A stretch of 64,000 nt of DNA, from contig NC_010730.1 in assembly GCF_000020325.1 (NCBI RefSeq), positions 124,001 through 188,000 on the forward strand, written 5' to 3'. The position numbers and the translations under genes were made by a program. Positions 27,746 through 36,158 of the stretch are shown here, one piece after another. This stretch comes from Sulfurihydrogenibium sp. YO3AOP1 (lineage in GTDB: Bacteria > Aquificota > Aquificia > Aquificales > Hydrogenothermaceae). Positions within the stretch are counted from its first letter, which is position 1. Each line of letters opens with the position of its first letter. The notes beneath the pieces are model-generated. The model was not told the origin of the DNA, did not search any database, and saw only the letters and a list, made by a program, of their open reading frames with translations.

Positions 27746-27843
27746 TACAGCCGTGGGAAAAGAATCTCATACTTTTTTAAATTTCTTACAAGGCATATGG
27801 ACTATTTTATAACTAACTTAAAAACTTTTAAAGGAGGTGGAAG

Positions 27844-28437
27844 ATGAAAAAGTTATCATTTCTAGTAGCAGCTGGGTTATTGCTTGGTTGTACAACAACA
27901 CAAACAGTTCAAGTACCACAAGAAAAAGAGCCAAAAATAAAAGAAATTGGTGAAGCAACATCTATGAAACTGCTTAAAACATTAAAAGGTGAGCTTTTAA
28001 ATGCAATGCAACAAGGGGGACCAGACCAAGCTGTAGAGGTTTGTTCTAAAAAAGCTATGACTTTGACAAAGCAAATAGAAAATGAAACAGGTTATAGCAT
28101 AAAAAGAACTACTTTTAAATACAGAAACCCAGCTAACAAACCAGACAAATATGAAGAAGAAGCATTAAAGTACTTTGAAGAAGCAATCAAAACAGGTAAA
28201 ATGCCGGCTTACTATGTTCAGGCTATAAAAGAAGACAATAAAGTAGTTTACAGGTACTACAAACCTTTAAAAGTAGAAGGTTTGTGCTTAACATGTCATG
28301 GCGACCCGTCATTAATGGACCCAAACCTTGTTAAAAAGATTAAGAATTTATATCCTACAGATATGGCTGTGGGTTATAAAGAGGGAGACTTTAGAGGAGT
28401 TGTGAGAGTTTCTATTCCTGAGGATAAATTAAAGTAA
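27844..28437 (+). CDS. Tll0287-like (DUF3365) haem-binding lipoprotein
   Basis: The 197-residue protein has a lipobox LLGC (C16). A Tll0287-like domain follows, with VCSKKAMTL and TTFKYRNPANKPD, and a single haem c motif CLTCH at 148-152. In this family the domain resembles a haem-containing PAS-like sensor fold and may sense redox or gas, or carry electrons, outside the membrane. AAAGGAGGTGG is a very strong ribosome site. The gene stands alone and ends at a bidirectional terminator. Confidence 0.88.
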   Translation: MKKLSFLVAAGLLLGCTTTQTVQVPQEKEPKIKEIGEATSMKLLKTLKGELLNAMQQGGPDQAVEVCSKKAMTLTKQIENETGYSIKRTTFKYRNPANKPDKYEEEALKYFEEAIKTGKMPAYYVQAIKEDNKVVYRYYKPLKVEGLCLTCHGDPSLMDPNLVKKIKNLYPTDMAVGYKEGDFRGVVRVSIPEDKLK

Positions 28438-28444
28438 AATAAAT

Positions 28445-28470
28445 AAAGGGGGCTTTAACCCCCCTTTTTT
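28445..28470. terminator. Bidirectional intrinsic terminator
   Basis: AAAGGGGG, a 7-base loop and CCCCCTTT (28445-28467) are followed by further T residues on the plus strand and, because of the symmetric A run, T residues on the minus strand. It serves both the haem lipoprotein and the ferredoxin. Confidence 0.9.
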
Positions 28471-28482
28471 CAAAAATTTATA

Positions 28483-28707
28483 TCACTCTTCTATAACTTC
28501 CGTTACTAATGCACCAGATGGGCATTCTTCTGTAACTTCTAATACTCTTTGAGCTAATTCGCCTTCGATGATAGCACCATCACCACCAACTTCAGCTTTA
28601 ACTTGTGCAATTCCATCTCCAGAGTCTTCATAAACTTCTGGAACTTCGTCATAGCAGAGTGCGCAAGCTGTGCAAAGGTCTTTGTCTACTTGAACTTTTA
28701 CCTTCAT
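28483..28707 (-). CDS. [4Fe-4S] ferredoxin
   Basis: The 74-residue acidic protein carries one cluster motif, C12-x2-C15-x2-C18 with the distal C62-P, as in single-cluster 4Fe-4S ferredoxins of thermophiles. It is a soluble low-potential electron carrier; in reductive TCA organisms such ferredoxins feed pyruvate and 2-oxoglutarate synthases. An AGGAGG ribosome site stands upstream. It is monocistronic. Confidence 0.93.
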   Translation of the reverse strand: MKVKVQVDKDLCTACALCYDEVPEVYEDSGDGIAQVKAEVGGDGAIIEGELAQRVLEVTEECPSGALVTEVIEE

Positions 28708-28849
28708 AACATACCTCCTATAGAATTTTTAATGAAGTAGCTTTAATAGTATAGCTTATTATATATAAATTTTCAAATAAAACGCAGGTGAATGAGAGTA
28801 AGTTTAATCACAGATACCAAAATCCATTTAATCCCTTAAATCCCACCTA

Positions 28850-28858
28850 TGATATAAT
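28850..28858 (+). promoter_or_regulatory. Extended -10 promoter of pycB
   Basis: TGATATAAT lies 62 bases before the pycB ATG, with no convincing -35, leaving a leader of about 55 nt. Confidence 0.55.
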
Positions 28859-28920
28859 TTTATGAATTTTTGATAAATAAATACTTAATAATTTATAAGC
28901 CCCTATCAAGGAGTGAGGTC

Positions 28921-30771
28921 ATGACAAAAAGAATAATAGAGTTTACAGATGTTACACTTAGAGATGGTCAGCAAAGCTTACTTGCTACAAGAGTTAGAAC
29001 CGATGACTTACTTCCAGCATTAGAAAAATTAGATGATGCTGGTTTTTGGTCGTTAGAAGTATGGGGTGGTGCAACTTTTGACGTTTGCTTAAGATATTTA
29101 AAAGAAGACCCTTGGGATAGGCTTAAAAAGTTTAAGCAAGCGGCAAAAAATACTAAGCTTGAGATGCTACTTAGGGGTCAAAATTTAGTAGGTTATAGAC
29201 ACTATCCGGATGATGTAGTAGAAGCATTTGTTAAAAAGGCTGCTGAAAATGGAATAGATGTTTTTAGAATTTTTGATGCTTTAAACGATGTAAGAAATAT
29301 GGAAGTAGCTATATCTGTTGCAAAAGAATGCAGAAAAATAGTAAAAGGCGTTCTTTCTTATACAATAAGCCCAATTCATACAGTAGATTATTATATTAAC
29401 GTTGCAAGACAGCTTAAAGATTTAGGTGTAGATATTATTAGCATAAAAGATCAAGCTGGAATACTATCTCCTAAGGTTGCCTTTGAATTGGTTTCAAGAC
29501 TAAAAGAAGAAATAAAACTTCCTGTCCATGTTCATGCACAATCAACCGCAGCATTGGCAGAAATGACACTCTTAAAATCAGTAGAAGCTGGAGCTGACAT
29601 TATTGATACAGATGTTTCTACATGGTCTTGGCTTACAGCCCACCCCCCTTGCGAGACGATGGTATACGCATTAAAAGAGTTTGGTTATGAAGTTAAAGTA
29701 GATGTAGACATTGTTTTAGAAGTAGCAGAGTACTTAAAAGAAGTAAGAAAAAAATATGCTAAATACGATACAGCTGATAAATGGCCAGATACACAAGTAT
29801 TAATACACCAAATCCCCGGCGGAATGATGTCAAACTTTATAAATCAACTTAAAGAAAATAATGCGCTTGATAAACTTGACGAAGTTAAGAAAGAGGTTGC
29901 ATTAGTGAGAGAAGACCTTGGATATCCACCGCTTGTAACACCAACAAGTCAGATAGTAGGAACACAAGCACTTTTAAACGTATTGCAGGGAGAAAGATAT
30001 AAAGTTGTTACGAAAGAGACAAAAGACTATGTGAAAGGTCTTTACGGAAGACCACCGGCACCGATAAAACCGGATGTTATGAAGAAAATAATCGGAGATG
30101 AAACACCAATCCAAGTAAGACCTGCAGATTTATTAGAACCAGAGCTTGATAAGTGTACACAAAAAGCTTACGAAAACGGTGCAAGAAATGAAGAAGATGT
30201 TCTTTCTTACTGCCTATTCCCACAAGTAGCCATAGAGTTTTTCCAATGGAGAGAAAAATTTGAAAAAGGCGAAGCTCTTCCACCAGAAATAGAAGAAATA
30301 AAATTTGAAGAGACTAAGAACTTAGCACCGATAGAATTTAACATCACAGTACACGGCGAACAGTACCATGTGAGAATTGCAGGGGTTGGTAGTCCGGTAG
30401 AAAATAGAAAACCATACTTTATAAGAATAGATGGAAGGTTAGAAGAAGTAATTGTTCAACCGATAACGGTCATCGAGGTTGGTGCCACAGCAGAAACTTT
30501 GCCGTTGCCAGAAGGTGGTAAAGCAGTTTTTGGAAGACCAAAAGCTGTAGGTGTTGGAGATGTAAGTTCTCCAATGCCTGGCAAGGTGGTATCAATAAAA
30601 GTCAACGTAGGAGACAGGGTTAAAAGAGGAGATGTACTGCTTACAGTAGAGGCTATGAAGATGGAAAATGAAATCCATTCACCAATAGATGGAACTGTAA
30701 GCGAAATATTTGTTAAAGTTGGAGATAGTGTAAATCCTGACGAATGTTTAGTAAGAGTCTCTCCAGAATAA
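28921..30771 (+). CDS. pycB: Pyruvate carboxylase subunit B / carboxyltransferase with biotin domain
   Basis: The 616-residue protein has a DRE-TIM carboxyltransferase domain starting EFTDVTLRDGQQSLLATRVR, a conserved-domain linker, and a C-terminal biotinyl domain with acceptor K580 in VEAMKMENE. It transfers carboxyl from biotin to a 2-oxoacid. Candidates are pyruvate carboxylase B, oxaloacetate decarboxylase alpha, and the 2-oxoglutarate carboxylase large subunit of Hydrogenobacter. PycB is preferred because Hydrogenothermaceae are not known for the 2-oxoglutarate carboxylase route. The biotin carboxylase partner is not in the window. AAGGAGTGAGG selects the ATG at 28921 over an upstream start at 28870. 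Confidence 0.85.
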   Translation: MTKRIIEFTDVTLRDGQQSLLATRVRTDDLLPALEKLDDAGFWSLEVWGGATFDVCLRYLKEDPWDRLKKFKQAAKNTKLEMLLRGQNLVGYRHYPDDVVEAFVKKAAENGIDVFRIFDALNDVRNMEVAISVAKECRKIVKGVLSYTISPIHTVDYYINVARQLKDLGVDIISIKDQAGILSPKVAFELVSRLKEEIKLPVHVHAQSTAALAEMTLLKSVEAGADIIDTDVSTWSWLTAHPPCETMVYALKEFGYEVKVDVDIVLEVAEYLKEVRKKYAKYDTADKWPDTQVLIHQIPGGMMSNFINQLKENNALDKLDEVKKEVALVREDLGYPPLVTPTSQIVGTQALLNVLQGERYKVVTKETKDYVKGLYGRPPAPIKPDVMKKIIGDETPIQVRPADLLEPELDKCTQKAYENGARNEEDVLSYCLFPQVAIEFFQWREKFEKGEALPPEIEEIKFEETKNLAPIEFNITVHGEQYHVRIAGVGSPVENRKPYFIRIDGRLEEVIVQPITVIEVGATAETLPLPEGGKAVFGRPKAVGVGDVSSPMPGKVVSIKVNVGDRVKRGDVLLTVEAMKMENEIHSPIDGTVSEIFVKVGDSVNPDECLVRVSPE

Positions 30772-30774
30772 TAA

Positions 30775-31941
30775 ATGAAAAAAATTTTCCTGAGCGTTGG
30801 CGAAATTTCAGGAGACAATTACGCTTCTGAGCTTGCAAAACATTTAAAAGAATATCAGATTACAGGAATAACAGGTCCAAAAATGAGGGCAATCGGTGTA
30901 AAGCCGGTTGCCAACCTTGAAGATATATCCGTTGTAGGTCTAACAGAGGCATTAAGTAAATACAAAAAAATCAAAGAAGTATTCAAACAATCAGTCCAAG
31001 CTTTAAAATCCGGCGTTGACCTTTTAATCGTTGTAGATTTTCCAGGGTTTAACATAAAACTTTTAAAAGAAGCAAAAAAGCTTGGAATAAAGACTGTGTA
31101 CTTTATCTCTCCACAGGTTTGGGCTTGGGGAAGTGGCAGAGTTAAAGAAATAGTAGAAAATACAGATTTATTAATATCTATCCTACCTTTTGAAGAAGAA
31201 ATTTATAAACCATACGTATCAGATAAATTCAAATTTGCCTATGTAGGACATCCACTTTTAGATATAATCAAAATCTATGAAAATGAAGATAGCTTTAAGC
31301 AGAAATTAAACATTCCAAAGAATAAGAGAATCATAGGACTTCTTGCAGGCAGTAGAGAAAGCGAAGTAAATGTAATCCTTCCAATATTAATAGAAGCCGC
31401 AAGACTGCTAACAAAAACATTTGATGATCTGCATTTTGTAATTCCAGCTACTGTCAACATGGTTGATAGGGTGTTAGAAAAAGTTAACTTTAGCCTTCCT
31501 ATAACCGTGATCACATCCAACCTATCAGATAAAAACCTTCCTAAGTTTGAAAACCCTTCATATGAAGTAATGAAAAATGCAGTTTTTTCGATAATCACGT
31601 CAGGAACGGCAACCTTAGAAGCTGCTATTATTGGAAATCCATTTATCATTGTTTATAAGGTAAGTCCGATTACTTACTTTATTGGTAAAAAACTTGTAAA
31701 GATAAATTATTTAGGACTTCCTAACATAATAGCCGGTAATGAAATTGTACCGGAGCTTTTACAGGATAGATGCAACCCTCTTGATATTGCTAATAAGACT
31801 CTTGAATTTTTGACAGATAAAAATCTGTATAAAACCCAAAAGAGAAATTTAGAAATAGTTAGAAAATCTCTTGGAAAAAAAGGAGCTATAGAAAGAGCTT
31901 CAAATCTTATTCGCACACTGCTTGAGAAAGGTCAAGCATAA
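30775..31941 (+). CDS. lpxB: Lipid-A-disaccharide synthase
   Basis: The 388-residue glycosyltransferase has the LpxB start KKIFLSVGEISGDNYASELAK and the conserved ISPQVWAWGSGRVKEI, YVGHPLLD and GLLAGSRESEV motifs. It joins lipid X to UDP-2,3-diacylglucosamine on the inner face of the membrane, showing that the organism makes lipid A. It starts 3 bases after the pycB stop, and its 3' end overlaps the convergent kinase gene by 35 bases. Confidence 0.96.
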   Translation: MKKIFLSVGEISGDNYASELAKHLKEYQITGITGPKMRAIGVKPVANLEDISVVGLTEALSKYKKIKEVFKQSVQALKSGVDLLIVVDFPGFNIKLLKEAKKLGIKTVYFISPQVWAWGSGRVKEIVENTDLLISILPFEEEIYKPYVSDKFKFAYVGHPLLDIIKIYENEDSFKQKLNIPKNKRIIGLLAGSRESEVNVILPILIEAARLLTKTFDDLHFVIPATVNMVDRVLEKVNFSLPITVITSNLSDKNLPKFENPSYEVMKNAVFSIITSGTATLEAAIIGNPFIIVYKVSPITYFIGKKLVKINYLGLPNIIAGNEIVPELLQDRCNPLDIANKTLEFLTDKNLYKTQKRNLEIVRKSLGKKGAIERASNLIRTLLEKGQA

Positions 31942-33136
31942 AAACATTCTCTTGATTTTCGTATTTATAGTTAATACTTATTTTATGTAAATCTAAAATA
32001 AACTTTGTTATGTACAAGCCAAGTCCTAAGCCTGATTGATTTTTCAATGTCGTTTCTTTTATAAATGGTTCAAAAATCATGTCTATATCAATAGATGGCT
32101 TGTTTCCTTTATTTCTAAATTCAATCATTTTATTTTCAACAACTATTTTAACTTTATTGTCCTCGCTAAATTTTAAGCCATTATCAATAAGATTCTTTAA
32201 GGCTATCGGAAAGATGTTGTTGTCTGCTTTTATTTTTATACTTTCTTTTAAGTCAATGATAACGTTGTTTTTATCTTCTGAAAGAAGTAGAGAAATTCCT
32301 GAGTTTATAAGGTTTTCCAATGAATGGCATTCTAATTTAAGTTCAAGGTTTTTTGTCGCAAGCTTTTCCATCATCAAAAGCTGATTTACCAAAAATTCTA
32401 ATCTGTTGAATATCTTTTCAAAATGCTGTTTTCCTTTTTCATCTTCGAGAAGTTCTATTGCGATTTTCCCTTTTGTTATTGGTGTTTTAAGCTCATGGGC
32501 TATATTTCTTAAAAACCATTTTCTAACCTCTTCATTCTTTTTTAATGACTTTATAGCCTCGTTAAATTCTTTTGCTATAAATCCGATTTCATCATTACTT
32601 GATATTTCAACGCTTATATCAAGATTACCAGCCTTTAAAAGTTTTATCTTTTCTCTTAGAATTTTAAGGGGGTAGAAAGACCTGATAATTCCTACATAGA
32701 GTATTAGCATAAGAATGTTAAAAAATATCCATGCAACTATTACAACACGATGAAGTTCAAACTCATCGCTTTTCTCTACAAGATAGCTGATGCCAAACCT
32801 ATTTATAAGAAGATACTTATTTCCTTCATATACTAAAAGGACAATTTTAACTGTTAAAAAATCTCTTTCCATTAAGATTTTGCTGTTTGTATATATTTTA
32901 TAAATAGCTTCCGGGTCTTCTATGACTTTATAGTTTGTTTCAAATTTTTGGGGAAAGTTAGTACCTTCCGAAGATACTGTCAACAATGCTTTTCTGATAA
33001 AATCTCTTAACTCTTTTTCTTGTGCATTTTTATACAGAAAGTAAAAAAAGACCGATGATAAAAGTATGATTAATAAAAAAGCCAAGCTAATTTTAAAGAG
33101 TATTGAGTTTCGCTCAACATTCAAATTTATAGCCAA
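31907..33136 (-). CDS. Two-component sensor histidine kinase, CpxA/ArsS-like
   Basis: The protein is about 409 residues. It has a membrane helix at 15-35, a short extracytoplasmic loop, a second helix at 130-152, HAMP, HisKA with H214 in RNIAHELKTPITK, and HATPase with NLIDNGLKF and GLGLGLYI. The start at 33136 is a TTG inside the regulator gene (23-base overlap) and is uncertain. With the regulator and the LTxxQ periplasmic protein it forms a Cpx-like envelope-stress module. Confidence 0.9.
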   Translation of the reverse strand: MAINLNVERNSILFKISLAFLLIILLSSVFFYFLYKNAQEKELRDFIRKALLTVSSEGTNFPQKFETNYKVIEDPEAIYKIYTNSKILMERDFLTVKIVLLVYEGNKYLLINRFGISYLVEKSDEFELHRVVIVAWIFFNILMLILYVGIIRSFYPLKILREKIKLLKAGNLDISVEISSNDEIGFIAKEFNEAIKSLKKNEEVRKWFLRNIAHELKTPITKGKIAIELLEDEKGKQHFEKIFNRLEFLVNQLLMMEKLATKNLELKLECHSLENLINSGISLLLSEDKNNVIIDLKESIKIKADNNIFPIALKNLIDNGLKFSEDNKVKIVVENKMIEFRNKGNKPSIDIDMIFEPFIKETTLKNQSGLGLGLYITKFILDLHKISINYKYENQENVFMLDLSQAVCE

Positions 33137-33788
33137 AACCTCTTACAGATATGATATATTTTGGATTTTTTGGGTCATCACCTATCTTTTTTCTGATTCT
33201 TCCAATTATAACATCAACAGTTCTATCTATACTGTCATAGTTTAAATAGATTGAATTATCTAATATATAATCTCTCGTTAAGACTCTGCCTTTATTTTTT
33301 ATAAGCATGGATAAAAGCTCATACTCTGCTGAAGTTAGATTTAAAGGTTCTCCATTTTTCTTAATTATATAACCTTCTTCATCAAGTTCAAACTCACCAC
33401 ACTTAATTACTTTTTCAACTGCTTTATTTTTTCTTCTTAAAACAGCTTGAATTCTTGCTACCAATTCTCTTGGGTTATACGGCTTAGCTAAATAATCATC
33501 TGCTCCTATTTCAAGGGCAAGGATTTTGTCTGTATCGTCACTTCTTGCCGAGGATATGATGATGGGAATATTTCCTTCTTTTGCTAACATTTTACATATA
33601 TCTATACCATCAATTTCCGGAAGTGTTAAATCAAGAATCATTAGGTCATAACTTTGATTTTTCTTAAGCTCTTCAAGTGCTTTCTTAGAATGTTCAAAAT
33701 TTTTTACAGATATATTAAACTTTGCTAAATATTGAGTTAAAAGCTCTGCCAATTCTTTGTCATCTTCTATCATTATTACATTTATCAT
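33114..33788 (-). CDS. OmpR/CpxR-family response regulator
   Basis: The 224-residue protein has receiver-domain residues E8/D9/D10, phospho-acceptor D53 in MILDLTLPEIDG, the conserved lysine in DYLAKPY, and a C-terminal winged helix ending SVRGFGYKFEC. The ATG at 33788 opens the conserved MINVIMIEDD; the frame runs open to 33890 but that part has no family likeness. It is translationally coupled to the kinase, and a terminator lies between it and the LTxxQ gene upstream. Confidence 0.93.
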   Translation of the reverse strand: MINVIMIEDDKELAELLTQYLAKFNISVKNFEHSKKALEELKKNQSYDLMILDLTLPEIDGIDICKMLAKEGNIPIIISSARSDDTDKILALEIGADDYLAKPYNPRELVARIQAVLRRKNKAVEKVIKCGEFELDEEGYIIKKNGEPLNLTSAEYELLSMLIKNKGRVLTRDYILDNSIYLNYDSIDRTVDVIIGRIRKKIGDDPKNPKYIISVRGFGYKFEC

Positions 33789-33811
33789 TTTAGCCTGCCT
33801 CTTATAAAAAT

Positions 33812-33842
33812 AAAAAAGGGGGAGGTCATTGACGACCTTCCC
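33812..33842 (-). terminator. Intercistronic terminator-like hairpin before the response regulator
   Basis: On the minus strand GGGAAGGTC and GACCTCCCC (one mismatch) form a 9-bp stem followed by CTTTTTTATTTTT. It would allow strong LTxxQ-protein expression with only partial read-through into the regulator and kinase. Confidence 0.78.
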
Positions 33843-33893
33843 AAATAATGGAGGGGAGGAGGTTAAGCCATGAGGAGGGCTAAAACACATCTA

Positions 33894-34349
33894 TCAGTGG
33901 TTCATCATCATTTCTTGCATTTTTTCCATTTTTTCTTTCATATGATTTATAAATTTTTGTCTTTGCTCATCATTTAAAACATTAAACATTTTTTCTAAGT
34001 ATTTAGCTTTAATTTCAGACATTTTTTTAGCGTTTTCTAACATAGTTTTTTGAAAAACTTCTTTATCAAATTTTCCGCTTTTCGTTGCTTCTAATAAACA
34101 GTTTTTATGCTCTTTTGCAAAGAAGTTTTTAATTTCTTCTTTTTCTTGTTTTTTAATCTCTTTAATTTGATTAAACTGCTCATCTGTTAAATTAAGCTCT
34201 TGTTTTAATTTTTCAAGATGTTTTTCGTGCTTTTCTGCCATTTTTTCCATCTTGTATGGCTTTTCTGACGCATCTCCCATTGCAAAACTATTTCCAACTA
34301 ATCCAACTCCAAGTGCTAATGTTAACATTGCTACTTTTAACTTTTTCAT
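33894..34349 (-). CDS. Spy/CpxP-like LTxxQ periplasmic protein
   Basis: The 151-residue protein has a signal peptide (MKKLKVAMLTLALGVGLVGNSFA). The helical mature part is rich in Lys, Glu and Met, with two LTxxQ-type motifs, LNLTDEQFNQIKEI and VLNDEQRQKFINH. This is the CpxP/Spy fold of ATP-independent periplasmic chaperones, which can also restrain a sensor kinase. GGAGAAG selects the ATG at 34349. It is first in the module with the regulator and kinase. The C-terminus is Met/His-rich, so metal binding is possible. Confidence 0.85.
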   Translation of the reverse strand: MKKLKVAMLTLALGVGLVGNSFAMGDASEKPYKMEKMAEKHEKHLEKLKQELNLTDEQFNQIKEIKKQEKEEIKNFFAKEHKNCLLEATKSGKFDKEVFQKTMLENAKKMSEIKAKYLEKMFNVLNDEQRQKFINHMKEKMEKMQEMMMNH

Positions 34350-34572
34350 TTCATCTTCTCCTTTTTCGATCTTTGTTATTAGTAATATAAAACATAATTG
34401 TAAATATAAATTAAACAAGTTGTTAATGTTATGTAAAAGGTTTTAACGATTTTGGAGTGTGAGAAGGTAAGGAAGTATTTAAAGTCTTTTACACATCAAG
34501 TGTTACCCGTTACTTTTTGTCATCGTATATTAAATATACTAAAAATTTTTTAAACTATAAGAGAATAAGTTT

Positions 34573-34578
34573 TATAAT
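34573..34578 (+). promoter_or_regulatory. Possible -10 for the bridge RNA
   Basis: TATAAT here lies about 25 bases before the first stem, with TTAAAC 17 bases upstream at 34550-34555 as a weak -35. Transcription would start near 34585. Confidence 0.4.
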
Positions 34579-34585
34579 AATTATA

Positions 34586-34760
34586 GACATGGGAGAAAAA
34601 AAGAAGGACAGATCAAGTTTCTGTCATTGGTCTTTTAAGACCGATCAGGATGTTTTAGACTGTCCTTCCTCTACTTCCTAAAACCTGAATCAGAACATTA
34701 GGCTTTTAAGCCTGTATTTAACTACGATGATAGGTTATCAGGAAGTTTCTTTCATGTCAA
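34586..34760 (+). ncRNA. Putative IS110 bridge RNA (target and donor loops)
   Basis: Stem 1 is GAAGGACAG/CTGTCCTTC (34603-34611/34660-34668), topped by ATTGGTC/GACCGAT (34626-34645). Stem 2 is ACTTCCT/AGGAAGT (34673-34679/34740-34746) with AACCT/AGGTT, topped by AGGCTTTTAAGCCT (34700-34713). In loop 1 the left side has TGTCAT (34622-34627), identical to the left flank, and the right side has TCAGGAT (34645-34651), complementary to the right flank ATCCTGA. In loop 2 the left side has AGAACAT (34692-34698), identical to the right end of the element, and the right side has TACGAT, complementary to the left end ATCGTA. This is the arrangement of bridge RNA guides in the IS110 family. The ends of the RNA are estimated. 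Confidence 0.75.
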
Positions 34761-34785
34761 GTATTTTATGAAAGGAGGTACTATT

Positions 34786-35772
34786 ATGAACAGCTACAAA
34801 ATTGTTATAGGAGTTGATGTATCTAAAAACTCATTCACTGCTACAGTTTTGTATGATAACAAGAAAGAAACTTTTGAAGTTAAATCTGACCCGGTTGAGT
34901 TTGAAATGAAAGTAAAGCCATTTTTGAAGAAGTTTAAAAAGTCAGATATGCTTATCATAATGGAGCATACGGGAGTTTACCATTTAAAGCTTGCTAATTA
35001 TCTGTATGAAAATGGTTATAAAGTAGCAGTAGTAAATCCATTTTCAATAAAGAAATTTATGGAAGCTAAAATGACAAGAGTTAAAACAGATAAAGCTGAT
35101 TCATTCTTTATTGCAGAATATGGAAGAACGTTTTTCGATGGAGAGCTTTATAAACCAAAATCAGAGGTAGAAAAAGAAATAGAAGTAAAACTAAAGATAT
35201 TAGAAGACTTACAACAGCAGCTTACAATGCTAAGAAACAAAAGAGAATCATTAAGTCATGTGCCAATGAAAAAATTGAAATAGAATTTAGAATATTACGA
35301 TGAGATAATCAGAAAAATAGAAAAAAACATAAAAGAACTTGAGAAAGAGATAAAAGAATTGTCTAAGAAGAATTATCAAGAGGAATACAAACTTTTAAAA
35401 AGCATACCTGGTATAAGTGATAGGACTATAGGAATGATAATATCAGTATATGGAAATTTTGAAAGATTTAAGAGTGTAAAAGATATATCGAGTTTTATAG
35501 GAATCAGTCCGGGTATACATGAAAGTGGAACGAGTGTAAAGAAAAGTGGCTGGATAAAAAAGATGGGAAATCCATATGCAAGGAAAATATTATACATGGC
35601 AGCATTATCAGCAATAAGGTTTAACAAATACTGCAGAGAATTATACGAAAGATTAGTAAGTAAAGGTAAGGCTAAAAAATTAGCATTAGTGGCTGTAGCA
35701 CATAAGTTATTAAGGCAAGCATATGGTGTATTAAAAAGCAAAAGACCATTTGATGAAAATTTTTGTACTTGA
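34786..35772 (+). pseudogene. IS110-family DEDD transposase with in-frame amber codon
   Basis: The N-terminal RuvC-like half has D11 in IGVDVSKNS, E60 in IMEHTG and D102/D105 in KTDKAD, as in DEDD transposases. The C-terminal transposase_20 half has LKSIPGISDRTIG and the SGTSVKKSGWIKKMGNP region that holds the catalytic serine. Codon 166 (35281-35283) is TAG, in the same frame as both halves, and the 25 codons after it still read as a charged helix. Otherwise the gene looks intact at 328 codons. AAAGGAGGT precedes the ATG. It is probably a nonsense mutation; programmed read-through or a sequencing error are alternatives. Confidence 0.88.
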
Positions 35773-35787
35773 CATTTAACATAGAAC

Positions 35788-36130
35788 ATCCTGAGGCTGT
35801 AAAGAAAGGTCCTTCTCTTTTTGATGCTATTTGAATAGTGAAGAAGACAAAAAGAGTGGAGATTCTTTACATGACTGCAGATTGACGTTATTTTTCCTTC
35901 GTCATCCTGAGGCCGAAGGATCTAGTCCTTTTAATGTTTTTTAAAAAACAGGAGATTCTTCGCTGACGCTCAGAATGACATCATTGGATCGTTCTTTGTC
36001 ATCCTGAACCAAGTGAAGAATCTCCTCTTTTAGAAAAGGTGAGAAAGTGAGTAGAGGCAATTCATGAATTGCCCATACGGTGAATAAGTAAAAGGTAAGA
36101 AAGGAAGGGGATTCTTTGTCGGCTGCAGAA
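35788..36130 (+). repeat. Cluster of dispersed intergenic repeats (IS110 target side)
   Basis: It contains CGTCATCCTGAGGCCGAAGG at 35900, GATTCTTCGCTGACGCTCAG at 35954, TGTCATCCTGA at 35997-36007 and, at about 36040-36095, GAGAAAGTGAGTAGAGGCAA then TTCATGAATTGCCCATACGG. The last block is nearly identical to 62721-62770. No gene is supported between the IS110 element and the acyltransferase gene. Confidence 0.75.
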
Positions 36131-36158
36131 TGACCGTTCGAAATCTGCATCTAAAAAA

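Larger units (their letters stand above)
34522..35789 (+). mobile_element. IS110-family element with two-loop bridge RNA
   Basis: The limits are inferred from a shared AT core at 34522-34523 and 35788-35789. The left part is a roughly 260-base structured non-coding region, followed by a DEDD transposase frame and a short right end. There are no terminal inverted repeats, as expected for IS110. Joining the flanks gives TTTTTGTC-AT-CCTGAGG, which matches the dispersed intergenic repeat, so the element sits inside a copy of that repeat. The transposase frame has an amber codon, so this copy may be inactive. Confidence 0.85.

Noticed and set aside
35880-36130. Repeated short blocks as a possible CRISPR array
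   Set aside because: The blocks are unequal in length, irregularly spaced and dispersed over the window in both orientations. There are no regular spacers or cas genes.
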